Of a stretch of DNA of 64,000 nt, positions 57,441 through 64,000 are shown one piece after another. Location: assembly GCF_907164575.1 (NCBI RefSeq), contig NZ_CAJQYY010000022.1:48559-112558 (forward strand), given 5' to 3'. How positions within the stretch are numbered: the first letter of the stretch is position 1; each line of letters opens with the position of its first letter. Below the pieces are notes generated by a model that saw only the letters and a program-made list of their open reading frames with translations, was not told the DNA's origin and did not search any database. A program made the translations under genes and the position numbers. This DNA comes from Paraburkholderia gardini. GTDB taxonomy: Bacteria > Pseudomonadota > Gammaproteobacteria > Burkholderiales > Burkholderiaceae.

Positions 57441-58919
57441 ATGCAGACACAGCAGGACAATGGATCGGCGATTCGGGTGTTCGACGCCGTCAAGGCACTC
57501 GCCTTCATCGGCGACCTGAGCATGGGGCAACCCACCGATCACTCGCTGCGCACCGCGTGGCTCGCCGCGCAACTCGCACAGGCAAGCGGTTTCGATGCGG
57601 CCGGCTGCGACACGGTGCGCGAAGCGTCGCTGCTGCGCTGGTCAGGCTGCACGGCGAACGCGCCGGAATTCGCCGATGCGCTCGGCGACGACATCGCGAG
57701 CCGCGAAGCGATGCTTGCGCTGCGCCCCGACTGGGACAGCGCGCTCGACGCTCGAGGCGGCACGAGCGCCGCGATGACGCCTTTCGCGAAGATTCACTGC
57801 GAGGTATCCGGCGAAGTCGCACACATGATGGGTCTCGCGAGCGGGACAGAAACGGCGCTGCGACACATTTTCGAGGCGTGGGACGGCACCGGCCTGCCCG
57901 ATCGCATGGCGGGCGGCTCGGTGCCGCTCGCCGTGTTCGTCGTCGCGCTCGCGGGCGACCTGGAAATCTTCAGCCGCATCTATGGGTTCGAGCGCGCGCT
58001 CGCGCTGATCGCACAACGCGCCGATGCGCGCTATCCCGCGCGGCTCGCTTCGCTTGCCGTCGATCACGCGGCGCAATGGCTGGCCACGCTCGACGCGATG
58101 CCGATATCGCGTCTCGACGACGCGCTGCTGACGCCGCCGATGCGAGAGGCCACCTCCGCCGAACTGATCGCGGACGTGATCGACCTGAAGCTGCCGTGGA
58201 TGACGGGTTATTCGCGCGCCGTGGCCGCGACGGCCGTCGCATGCTGCAAGCGGCTGGGAACCGGGCCGCAGACGCAGGAGCGTGTCTATCACGCGGGCCT
58301 GATTCATGGCATCGGCCGCGCCGCCGTACCGAACGCGGTATGGAACACCGCCACGCGCCTGTCGGCGTCGGCGTGGGAAAAAGTGCGCCTCGTGCCGTAC
58401 TGGACCGCGCGCGCCGGCAAGCAGACCGGCGCGCTCGCGCAGGCGGCGGAACTGGCGTCCTACGCGTATGAACGGCTGGACGGCTCCGGCTACTTTCGTA
58501 GCGTGGGCGCCCAGGCGCTGACGCTGGAGGCGCGCGTTCTCGCGGCATCGGTGGCGTGGGTGGCGCTGCGCTCGGCGCGTCCGTGGCGCGATGCGCTGAC
58601 CGATCCCGAAGCCGCCGAAGCGCTACGCACCGACGCCCGCGAGGGCCGCTTCGACGCGGAAGTCGTCGAAACGCTGCTCGCGTCAGGCCCGACGCCGCAG
58701 CAGGGGCTGCGCTACCGGCCTCAGGGGGTGCCTCTTTCGACGCGCGAAATCGACGTGCTGCGTTCGATCAGCCGCGGTGCCAGCAACAAGGAAGCGGCGC
58801 GTGAACTGGAGTTGAGCCCGAGCACGGTGCGCACGCACGTCGAAAGCGTGTTCCGCAAGCTCGAGTGCTCGACGCGCGCGGCGGCCACGCTGAAGGCGTC
58901 GGCGATGGGATTTCTGTAG
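57441..58919 (+). CDS. Tandem degenerate HD-GYP regulator with LuxR DNA-binding domain
   Basis: A 492-residue protein with two HD-GYP-like halves and a C-terminal LuxR helix-turn-helix. First half: DHSLRTAWLAAQLAQ (about 33-47), HCEVSGEVAH and FEAWDGTGLPD. Second half: GYSRAVAATAVACC, LIHGIGRAAVP (about 287-297) and YERLDGSGYFR, then RPWRDALTDPEAAEAL. Catalytic HD is HG in the second half and absent in the first, HHE is FE or YE, and GYP is GLP or GYF, so phosphodiesterase activity is unlikely. The LuxR domain is intact (STREIDVLRSISRGASNKEA). It probably senses a ligand through a dead enzyme fold. Confidence 0.85.
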   Translation: MQTQQDNGSAIRVFDAVKALAFIGDLSMGQPTDHSLRTAWLAAQLAQASGFDAAGCDTVREASLLRWSGCTANAPEFADALGDDIASREAMLALRPDWDSALDARGGTSAAMTPFAKIHCEVSGEVAHMMGLASGTETALRHIFEAWDGTGLPDRMAGGSVPLAVFVVALAGDLEIFSRIYGFERALALIAQRADARYPARLASLAVDHAAQWLATLDAMPISRLDDALLTPPMREATSAELIADVIDLKLPWMTGYSRAVAATAVACCKRLGTGPQTQERVYHAGLIHGIGRAAVPNAVWNTATRLSASAWEKVRLVPYWTARAGKQTGALAQAAELASYAYERLDGSGYFRSVGAQALTLEARVLAASVAWVALRSARPWRDALTDPEAAEALRTDAREGRFDAEVVETLLASGPTPQQGLRYRPQGVPLSTREIDVLRSISRGASNKEAARELELSPSTVRTHVESVFRKLECSTRAAATLKASAMGFL

Positions 58920-58973
58920 GCCGGTCACGTCAGGTCAGGTCACGGCACGGCACGAATTCAGATGCCGGCGGCG

Positions 58974-59528
58974 CTATCGTCGCGTCGCCGCGCGCCGCAC
59001 GACTTCGACGAACGCGTGCCCCGCTTCTTCGAGCGCACCGGAGTTATCGATCACGGTCAGCGAGACACCCTGTGGCAACGTGAAGGTGGCGCGCCGTGCC
59101 AGCCGTTCGGCAACCTGCCCCGGCGTTTCGCGCGCCCGGGCGCCGAGCCGCGCTTCGAGAATATCGGGCGCCGCATTCACATGCACGACGACTGCGCGCG
59201 GATAACGCGCCAGCGCTTTCGCCAGATGCGCCCGCGAACCGTTGACGACCACCGTGCAGCCGCGTGCGAGCCACGCATCGAGCTCGATGCCGATGCCGTA
59301 ACGCAATGCGTGGCTCGACCACTCGAGCGCGAACAGGCCCAGCGCCGAGCGCGCCTCGAATTCCTCGTGCGTCAGGGCAACGTGGTTTTCCCCCTCGCCT
59401 GCCGAACGCGTGATGTAACGATGCGCGAACACAACGGGTTCGCCGGGGATTTTCTCGCGCGCAAAGCTGAGCAGCGAGTCCTTGCCCGCGCCGGATGGCC
59501 CCATTACGTAAATCAACTGGCCGCTCAT
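58974..59528 (-). CDS. phnN: Ribose 1,5-bisphosphate phosphokinase PhnN
   Basis: A 184-residue P-loop kinase of the guanylate-kinase fold that makes PRPP from ribose 1,5-bisphosphate in phosphonate breakdown. Walker A is GPSGAGKDS (residues about 10-18), with YITRSAGEGENHVALTHEEF and FALEWSSHALRYGI as typical PhnN motifs and LGARARETPGQVAERLARRA near the end. ATG at 59528 follows GGAG. No other phn gene is in view on the left, so its partners may lie elsewhere. A possible small gene lies upstream. Confidence 0.9.
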   Translation of the reverse strand: MSGQLIYVMGPSGAGKDSLLSFAREKIPGEPVVFAHRYITRSAGEGENHVALTHEEFEARSALGLFALEWSSHALRYGIGIELDAWLARGCTVVVNGSRAHLAKALARYPRAVVVHVNAAPDILEARLGARARETPGQVAERLARRATFTLPQGVSLTVIDNSGALEEAGHAFVEVVRRAATRR

Positions 59529-60055
59529 CGAGTCTCCATTGAACGGGGTAAAACGCCTGACGTCGCCAGTCAGGCCCACGGATGGCCGCTTGCCTCGATG
59601 CATTCTAACGCGCGCGACACATCGCCCCCGCGATAGAGGGCATGCTCCAAAGCCGCGTCCGGCGTGCCTGGCGCGTCGATGAAAGCCGCCGCGCGACGCC
59701 GAAGATCGAAACCCGCCGGTTTCCGGCCGCACCGCGTGACGTGGCGACGCCGTGCACCGTGGTACGCACGGGGCGTGGGCCTGACTCCAGCCGTCAATGC
59801 AAAGCTGTCATCCGCCTTTCATCCGGATCTTCAGAGCGCTTTTGCTGCAAGTGCACATCGACGCCGAAAGAGCACGCCCGTTTGCTATCCGGTGTTTCAC
59901 TAGCTACACGGATTTTTTTTCTTGGTAAGCTTGGCGCGCACTGCTGGCCCACGCTGGCAGACAATAACCATGTCCGGTCGCGACTCGCGCCGGGTAGTGT
60001 TCCGCGGCGGCACAACCCATGCGGGGCAATCTGAACCACTCCGAGGAGTAAATAA
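59529..60055. other. Region between phnN and the amino-acid binding protein gene
   Basis: Apart from the doubtful frame at 59570-59797 I see no gene. The right part, 59850-59960, holds an AT-rich run with eight T (59911-59918) and a GTAAGCTT stretch that may contain the promoter of the binding-protein gene. GAGGAG at 60043-60048 is its ribosome site. Confidence 0.4.
59570..59797 (-). CDS. Possible small protein upstream of phnN
   Basis: A 75-codon frame in the phnN direction ending 41 bp before phnN. Third positions are about 70 percent G or C and the C-terminal part (RRRAAAFIDAPGTPDAALEH) looks protein-like. The only start is a TTG and there is no ribosome site or known family. It could be the remnant end of a phosphonate gene. 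Confidence 0.25.
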   Translation of the reverse strand: MTAGVRPTPRAYHGARRRHVTRCGRKPAGFDLRRRAAAFIDAPGTPDAALEHALYRGGDVSRALECIEASGHPWA

Positions 60056-60838
60056 GTGAAAAAACTGCTGGCGACTTTGACGGTTGCCCTGCTTGCCACC
60101 GTCTCGATTACCGCACACGCTAAAGACTGGTCCACGATCCGCTTCGGCGTCGACGCCAGCTACGCTCCGTTCGAATCCAAAGGCCCGGACGGCAAACTGG
60201 TCGGCTTCGACATCGACCTCGGCAACGCAATCTGCGAGCGCCTGAAGGCAAAGTGCGTGTGGGTTGAAAACGATTTCGACGGCATGATCCCGGCCCTGAA
60301 GGCCAAGAAGTTCGACGGCGTGCTGTCGTCGATGTCGATGACGCCGCAGCGCGCTGAACAGATCGCCTTCTCGTCGAAGCTGTTCAACACGCCGACGCGC
60401 CTGATCGCGAAGAAGGGTTCGGGCATCATGCCGACGGCTGAATCGCTGAAGGGCAAGAACGTGGGCGTCGAGCAGGGCACGATCCAGGAAACCTACGCGA
60501 AGACCTACTGGGAAGCCAAGGGCGCGAAGGTCACGCCGTACCAGAACCAGGATCAGGTCTATGCCGATCTGTTGTCGGGCCGTCTGGACGCAGCGCTGCA
60601 AGATGCAGTGCAGGCTGAGATCGGCTTCCTGAAGACGCCGCGCGGCGCTGGCTTCGAGTTCGTGGGCAAGGATCTGGACGATCCGAAGATCCTCGGCAAC
60701 GGCGCTGGCATCGGCATGCGCAAGGAAGACACGGATCTGAAGGCGAAGGTCGACAAGGCTATCGCTGAGATCATCAAGGACGGCACCTACAAGAAGCTCG
60801 AAAAGAAGTACTTCGACTTCGACGTGTACGGCAGCTGA
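60056..60838 (+). CDS. Basic amino-acid ABC transporter binding protein (ArgT/HisJ-like)
   Basis: Periplasmic solute-binding protein for lysine, arginine, ornithine or histidine, 260 residues, starting at GTG after GAGGAG. Signal peptide ends at AHA (about residue 22). The SBP_bac_3 signature is clear: RFGVDASYAPFESKGPDGKL, VGFDIDLGNAICERLKAKCV, and DGVLSSMSMTPQRAEQIAFS. Long, Lys-rich C-terminal helix ends FDFDVYGS. A strong terminator follows at once, so it is expressed without its permease genes in this window. Codon use is strongly biased, as in highly expressed genes. Confidence 0.93.
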   Translation: MKKLLATLTVALLATVSITAHAKDWSTIRFGVDASYAPFESKGPDGKLVGFDIDLGNAICERLKAKCVWVENDFDGMIPALKAKKFDGVLSSMSMTPQRAEQIAFSSKLFNTPTRLIAKKGSGIMPTAESLKGKNVGVEQGTIQETYAKTYWEAKGAKVTPYQNQDQVYADLLSGRLDAALQDAVQAEIGFLKTPRGAGFEFVGKDLDDPKILGNGAGIGMRKEDTDLKAKVDKAIAEIIKDGTYKKLEKKYFDFDVYGS

Positions 60839-60880
60839 TCCACGACGGCACGTCTTCGGGCGCGCCGCCGAGGTCTGAGG

Positions 60881-60916
60881 AAACGGGCTCCGCGAACAGG
60901 CGGAGCCCGTTTTGTT
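60881..60916 (+). terminator. Rho-independent terminator of the binding-protein gene
   Basis: Perfect 13-bp arms AAACGGGCTCCGC (60881-60893) and GCGGAGCCCGTTT (60900-60912), then TTGTTTT. The remainder of the 367-bp gap to 61205 holds no other element I can support. Confidence 0.93.
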
Positions 60917-61205
60917 TTGGGCGCCACGACGCGTTCTCCAGCTGGCCGGCGCGGGCCGGCGCGGCACGCGGCATCCGCCGCGCCTGACGGAGAAACCACG
61001 CTGCCTCGCCAGAATCGGCTAAGATCGAATGATTCGCAGCCAGTTCGTGTACGAAGCGTCACGACGTGTCTTCCGCTTCATGCCCGCTTCGTGACAGCAG
61101 AACTCGCTGGTTATCACGATTTTTTCGCTCGCTTTGTCAACGCTTTCATCCCCTGCAACCAACCGAAAACGCTGCCTGCCTGCTGCTCGCGGCGTCTGAA
61201 GAACC

Positions 61206-62327
61206 ATGCAAACCCAGACCCATCCGCTGATTTCCCCGACGCTCGGCACCGCGCGCAACCTGACGAGTTTTCACTACGGCGCCGGCGGTGGACAGAAAAT
61301 CTATATCCAGTCGTCGCTGCACGCCGACGAGCTGCCCGGCATGCTGGTTGCGCATGTCCTGCGCCAGAAGCTTGCCGCGCTCGAAGCGGCCGGCAAGGTG
61401 CGCGGCGAAGTCGTGCTCGTGCCGGTCGCCAATCCGATCGGCCTGAACCAGCATGTACACAGCCATCTGGCGGGACGCTTCGAAGCGAACAGCGGCCAGA
61501 ACTTCAACCGCAACTTCTACGATCTGGCCGGGCTCGTGCAGCCTGTGATCGAAGCGCGTCTCACACACGACGTCGACGAAAACCGTCAGGCCATCCGCCT
61601 CGCGATGCGCGAAGGCCTCGACGCGCAACAGCCGAAGAACGAACTGGAGTCGCAGCGGCTAGCACTGCAAAAGCTCTCGTACGATGCCGACGTCGTGCTC
61701 GACCTGCATTGCGACTGGGAAGCCGCGATGCACATCTACACGAACCCGGACATCTGGCCGGAAGTGGAACCGCTCGCGCGCTATCTGGATTCGAAGGCGT
61801 CGCTGCTCGCGGTCGATTCAATGGGCAACCCGTTCGACGAAATCCACAGTTTCATCTGGTCGGATCTGCGTAGCCACTACGGCGACCGTTTCCCGATTCC
61901 GAACGGCTCGGTGTCGGTCACGATCGAACTGCGCGGCCAGCGCGATGTGTCGTATGAACTCGCGGAACGCGACGCGCAGGGCATCATCGAATATCTGACG
62001 CATCGTGGCGTGATCGAAGGCACCGCAGCCGACATGCCGCCGCTCGAATTCGCCGCTACGCCGCTCGCCGGCAACGAACCCATCGTCGCGCCGATCACGG
62101 GTGTCGTCGTGTACCGGCCGGGCGCCCAGGTGGGCACGTGGGTCGATGCAGGCACCGAGATCGCCGATATCATCGATCCGCTGACGGGCCATGTCGCGAC
62201 GCTGAAGAATGCGGTGGCCGGCGTGCTGTACGCGCGGCATTCCGCGCGCTTCGCGACCGCCGGGCTGGAAGTGGCGCGTGTGGCAGGCGCGAAGGCGTAT
62301 CGCACGGGGTCGCTGCTGTCGGCATGA
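61206..62327 (+). CDS. Succinylglutamate desuccinylase/aspartoacylase family protein
   Basis: Zinc deacylase of the M14/AstE group, 373 residues, cytoplasmic. Zinc ligands H39 and E42 (SSLHADELPG) and a distal His in LDLHCDWEA are present. The substrate pocket GQNFNRNF and the C-terminal lipoyl-like barrel (PLAGNEPIVAPITGVVVYRP and GTEIADIIDPLTGHVATL) are typical of the wider family. It may hydrolyse N-acyl amino acids such as succinylglutamate. Proximity to the basic-amino-acid binding protein suggests arginine metabolism, but the two are separated by a terminator and no other ast gene is present. Confidence 0.88.
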   Translation: MQTQTHPLISPTLGTARNLTSFHYGAGGGQKIYIQSSLHADELPGMLVAHVLRQKLAALEAAGKVRGEVVLVPVANPIGLNQHVHSHLAGRFEANSGQNFNRNFYDLAGLVQPVIEARLTHDVDENRQAIRLAMREGLDAQQPKNELESQRLALQKLSYDADVVLDLHCDWEAAMHIYTNPDIWPEVEPLARYLDSKASLLAVDSMGNPFDEIHSFIWSDLRSHYGDRFPIPNGSVSVTIELRGQRDVSYELAERDAQGIIEYLTHRGVIEGTAADMPPLEFAATPLAGNEPIVAPITGVVVYRPGAQVGTWVDAGTEIADIIDPLTGHVATLKNAVAGVLYARHSARFATAGLEVARVAGAKAYRTGSLLSA

Positions 62328-62370
62328 CGCGTAGCACGGCTTCTGTGGTTTCATGACCGCTGCGCCCATG

Positions 62371-62398
62371 AAAATCGCCCGCTAATGCGGGCGATTTT
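62371..62398. terminator. Bidirectional terminator
   Basis: Perfect 12-bp arms AAAATCGCCCGC (62371-62382) and GCGGGCGATTTT (62387-62398) around TAAT, between the converging AstE-like and metQ genes. Confidence 0.93.
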
Positions 62399-62429
62399 CG
62401 TCTGGACATCCGCGTTTCGCGGGAGCGCG

Positions 62430-63242
62430 CTAGAACGCCGGCACAATCGCGCCCTTGAACTGCGTGTCGAGGAACCGGCGCACGTCGTCGGATTCGTACG
62501 CCGCCACGAGTTTCTTCACCCACGGCTTGTTGCGGTCCTGCTCGCGCACGGCGATCAGGTTCGCGTACGGCCCCTTCAGGTCCTCGATGCCGATCGCGTC
62601 TTTCGTCGGCTGCAGACCGGCTTTCACCGCGTAGTCGGTGTTGATCGAAGCGGCGTCGAGATCGTCGAGTGCGCGCGGCAACTGCGCGGCATCAAGTTCC
62701 ACGAGCCTGATTTTCTCCGGATTTTCCGCGACGTCGAGCGGTGTCGCGTTGACGCCGTTTACCCCAGCGCCCGCCTTCAGCCTGATCACACCATATTTCT
62801 GCAGCAGCAACAGCGCACGGTTCCCGTTCGACGGATCGTTCTGGATGCCAACCTTCGCGCCTTCCGGCAGGTCCTTCAGCGACTTGTACTTCTTCGAGTA
62901 GAAGCCCATCGGCGACGTATAGGTCAGGCCGACGTTCACGATCCTGTAGCCCCGCTGTCTGATCTGGCTGTCCAGAAACGGCTGATGCTGAAAGCCGTTC
63001 GCATCGAGATCGCCCGCATCGAGCGCGGCGTTCGGCTGCACGTAATCGTTGAACTCGATCACCTTGAGCGTCAGGCCGTCGCGCGCCGCGACCTTCGTCA
63101 CCACCGACCAGATCTGCGCATCGGGACCGCTCATCGTGCCGACCTTGATGACCTTGTCGTCGGCACGGGCCAGGGTTGTCGCCAGCGTGGCACCTGCTGC
63201 CGCCAGCACGGCGAGCGTCTTGATGAGTGTTCTGCGCTGCAT
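62430..63242 (-). CDS. metQ: MetQ/NlpA-family methionine-binding protein
   Basis: Periplasmic binding protein of the methionine (or related) ABC importer, 270 residues. Signal peptide ends at ARA (about residue 27). There is no lipobox Cys, so it is soluble rather than a lipoprotein. The NlpA family signature is clear: DDKVIKVGTMSGPDAQIWSV, FNDYVQPNAALDAGDLDANG, and KVGIQNDPSNGNRALLLLQK. The permease and ATPase genes metI and metN are not adjacent. Ribosome site GGGG before the ATG at 63242. Substrates of MetQ paralogues vary (methionine, its derivatives, or others). Confidence 0.92.
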   Translation of the reverse strand: MQRRTLIKTLAVLAAAGATLATTLARADDKVIKVGTMSGPDAQIWSVVTKVAARDGLTLKVIEFNDYVQPNAALDAGDLDANGFQHQPFLDSQIRQRGYRIVNVGLTYTSPMGFYSKKYKSLKDLPEGAKVGIQNDPSNGNRALLLLQKYGVIRLKAGAGVNGVNATPLDVAENPEKIRLVELDAAQLPRALDDLDAASINTDYAVKAGLQPTKDAIGIEDLKGPYANLIAVREQDRNKPWVKKLVAAYESDDVRRFLDTQFKGAIVPAF

Positions 63243-63322
63243 ACGTTCCCCGTTGAATCCATGAATGTTGGATGGGCATCGTCACACGGTGCAGCCACGG
63301 CGATAACCAATGAATTGTCATA

Positions 63323-63355
63323 CGCATATGCAGCCGCTCACGCAGAGCATATGCG
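63323..63355. promoter_or_regulatory. Paired GCATATGC palindromes between metQ and the porin gene
   Basis: CGCATATGC (63323-63331) and GCATATGCG (63347-63355) are perfect 9-bp arms around 15 bases, and each arm contains the palindrome GCATATGC. The pair lies about 80 bp upstream of metQ in the 293-bp divergent region and looks like an operator with two sites. Confidence 0.55.
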
Positions 63356-63535
63356 CGCATGCCCTGCTCGAATTCGTCGATGAGAAACGGCGCCTGTCGT
63401 GCGCATGCGACACATTTCAAAAAATAACTGGCCTGTCATATTCAGTTCCCGGCAGTCGCTTACATTTCGGGCCATCGCATGACCAGCCGTAGAGCGTGGC
63501 GTGTCGATCGCATCTTTTCTAATCGGAGAAACGTC

Positions 63536-64000
63536 TTGAACAAGAAAGTACTGACCACTGCTATTCTCGCCACGTTCGCAGGCGCGGCTCACGCGCAAAG
63601 CAGCGTGACACTGTACGGGTTGATCGACGCAGGTATCAGCTATGCGAACCACTCCAAGGTTGGCAATTCGCACGACGATCTCGTCAAATATGACGACGGT
63701 GTAGCGTCTGGCAGCCGTTGGGGCCTGCGTGGCACCGAAGATCTTGGTGGCGGCCTGAAGGCGATTTTCGTACTCGAAAGCGGCTTCAACAGCGGCAACG
63801 GAACACTCGGCCAGGGCGGCGCGATGTTTGGCCGCCAGGCGTATGTCGGCGTGACGAAGGACAACATCGGCTCGTTCACGATGGGTCGTCAGTACACGTT
63901 CAGCACCGACTATCTCGGCGCCAACTATTCGACCGGCAGCCAGACCGTCGCGGGTAACTACGCTTACCACATCAACGATATCGACCAGCTGACGTCCAGC
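63536..64000 (+). CDS. Gram-negative porin, truncated by the window end
   Basis: Outer-membrane trimeric porin of the Burkholderiales OmpC type; only the first 155 codons are present. It starts at TTG (63536) after GGAG at 63525-63528. Signal peptide ends AHA (about residue 20), then QSSVTLYGLIDAGISYANHS, RWGLRGTEDLGGGLKAIFVL, and MFGRQAYVGVTKDNIGSFTM, all standard porin strands. The protein would continue beyond 64000 (about 350-380 residues in relatives). The leader from 63380 on is AT-rich and should contain the promoter. Confidence 0.93.
   Translation, partial: MNKKVLTTAILATFAGAAHAQSSVTLYGLIDAGISYANHSKVGNSHDDLVKYDDGVASGSRWGLRGTEDLGGGLKAIFVLESGFNSGNGTLGQGGAMFGRQAYVGVTKDNIGSFTMGRQYTFSTDYLGANYSTGSQTVAGNYAYHINDIDQLTSS

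Noticed and set aside
1..64000. tRNA, rRNA, insertion sequences, prophage and attachment sites
   Set aside because: No cloverleaf-like segments, transposase or integrase motifs or flanking direct repeats were recognised by reading; a covariance-model search was not possible.

Overview
The window looks like chromosomal DNA of a Burkholderiales bacterium, most likely Paraburkholderia, Caballeronia or Burkholderia. This rests on high GC with GC-rich third codon positions, a DUF4148 protein, a Gram-negative porin, a ceo/bpe-type RND efflux operon, an aco operon and a pca gene. These lineage calls come from recognising protein families by eye; no database search was run. No rRNA, tRNA, insertion sequence, phage or CRISPR array was seen.

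Layout. 0-10 kb: mntH, then a MexEF-OprN/CeoAB-OpcM-like multidrug efflux operon (llpE-ceoA-ceoB-opcM) with its divergent LysR regulator. 10-14 kb: small secreted and membrane proteins, a GntR/UTRA regulator with matching operators in front of itself and of a TauE-DUF1634 exporter pair, and a cation diffusion facilitator. 14-19 kb: a giant NAD-glutamate dehydrogenase. 19.6-26.4 kb: a functional-amyloid (Fap-like) locus. It has a coiled-coil outer-membrane barrel, two tandem glycine-rich fibre subunits of identical length, a stand-alone periplasmic C39 peptidase, and two accessory proteins that each carry a double-glycine leader-like RGG motif. 27-36 kb: hydrolases, an M14 carboxypeptidase, an APH-fold kinase, a TetR-glycosyltransferase pair, a LysR-esterase pair and a DMT exporter. 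36.6-41 kb: gabR with divergent gabTD for GABA degradation. 41-49 kb: acetoin dehydrogenase genes (acoX-acoA-acoB-acoC-lipA) with divergent acoR. A consensus sigma-54 promoter and an upstream dyad are visible, and an unusual duplicated repeat lies between acoA and acoB. 49-51.7 kb: a periplasmic protein and a Fic protein whose catalytic His is replaced by Gln, under a striking array of decamer repeats. 51.7-64 kb: pcaF with an IclR-type operator, hyi, an IclR regulator (probably pcaR), an M20 amidohydrolase, a secreted hydrolase, a tandem degenerate HD-GYP/LuxR regulator, phnN, a basic amino-acid binding protein, an AstE-like deacylase, a MetQ-like binding protein and the start of a porin.

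Most genes form small operons with a local regulator, and for many of these an inverted or direct repeat in the promoter can be matched to the regulator family. The locus I rate most interesting is the Fap-like cluster, where the C39 protease and RGG motifs suggest a maturation step. Next are the Fic gene with its self-operator array, the aco intergenic repeat, and a small membrane-protein gene split between two frames at a CCC-TTT-C site.
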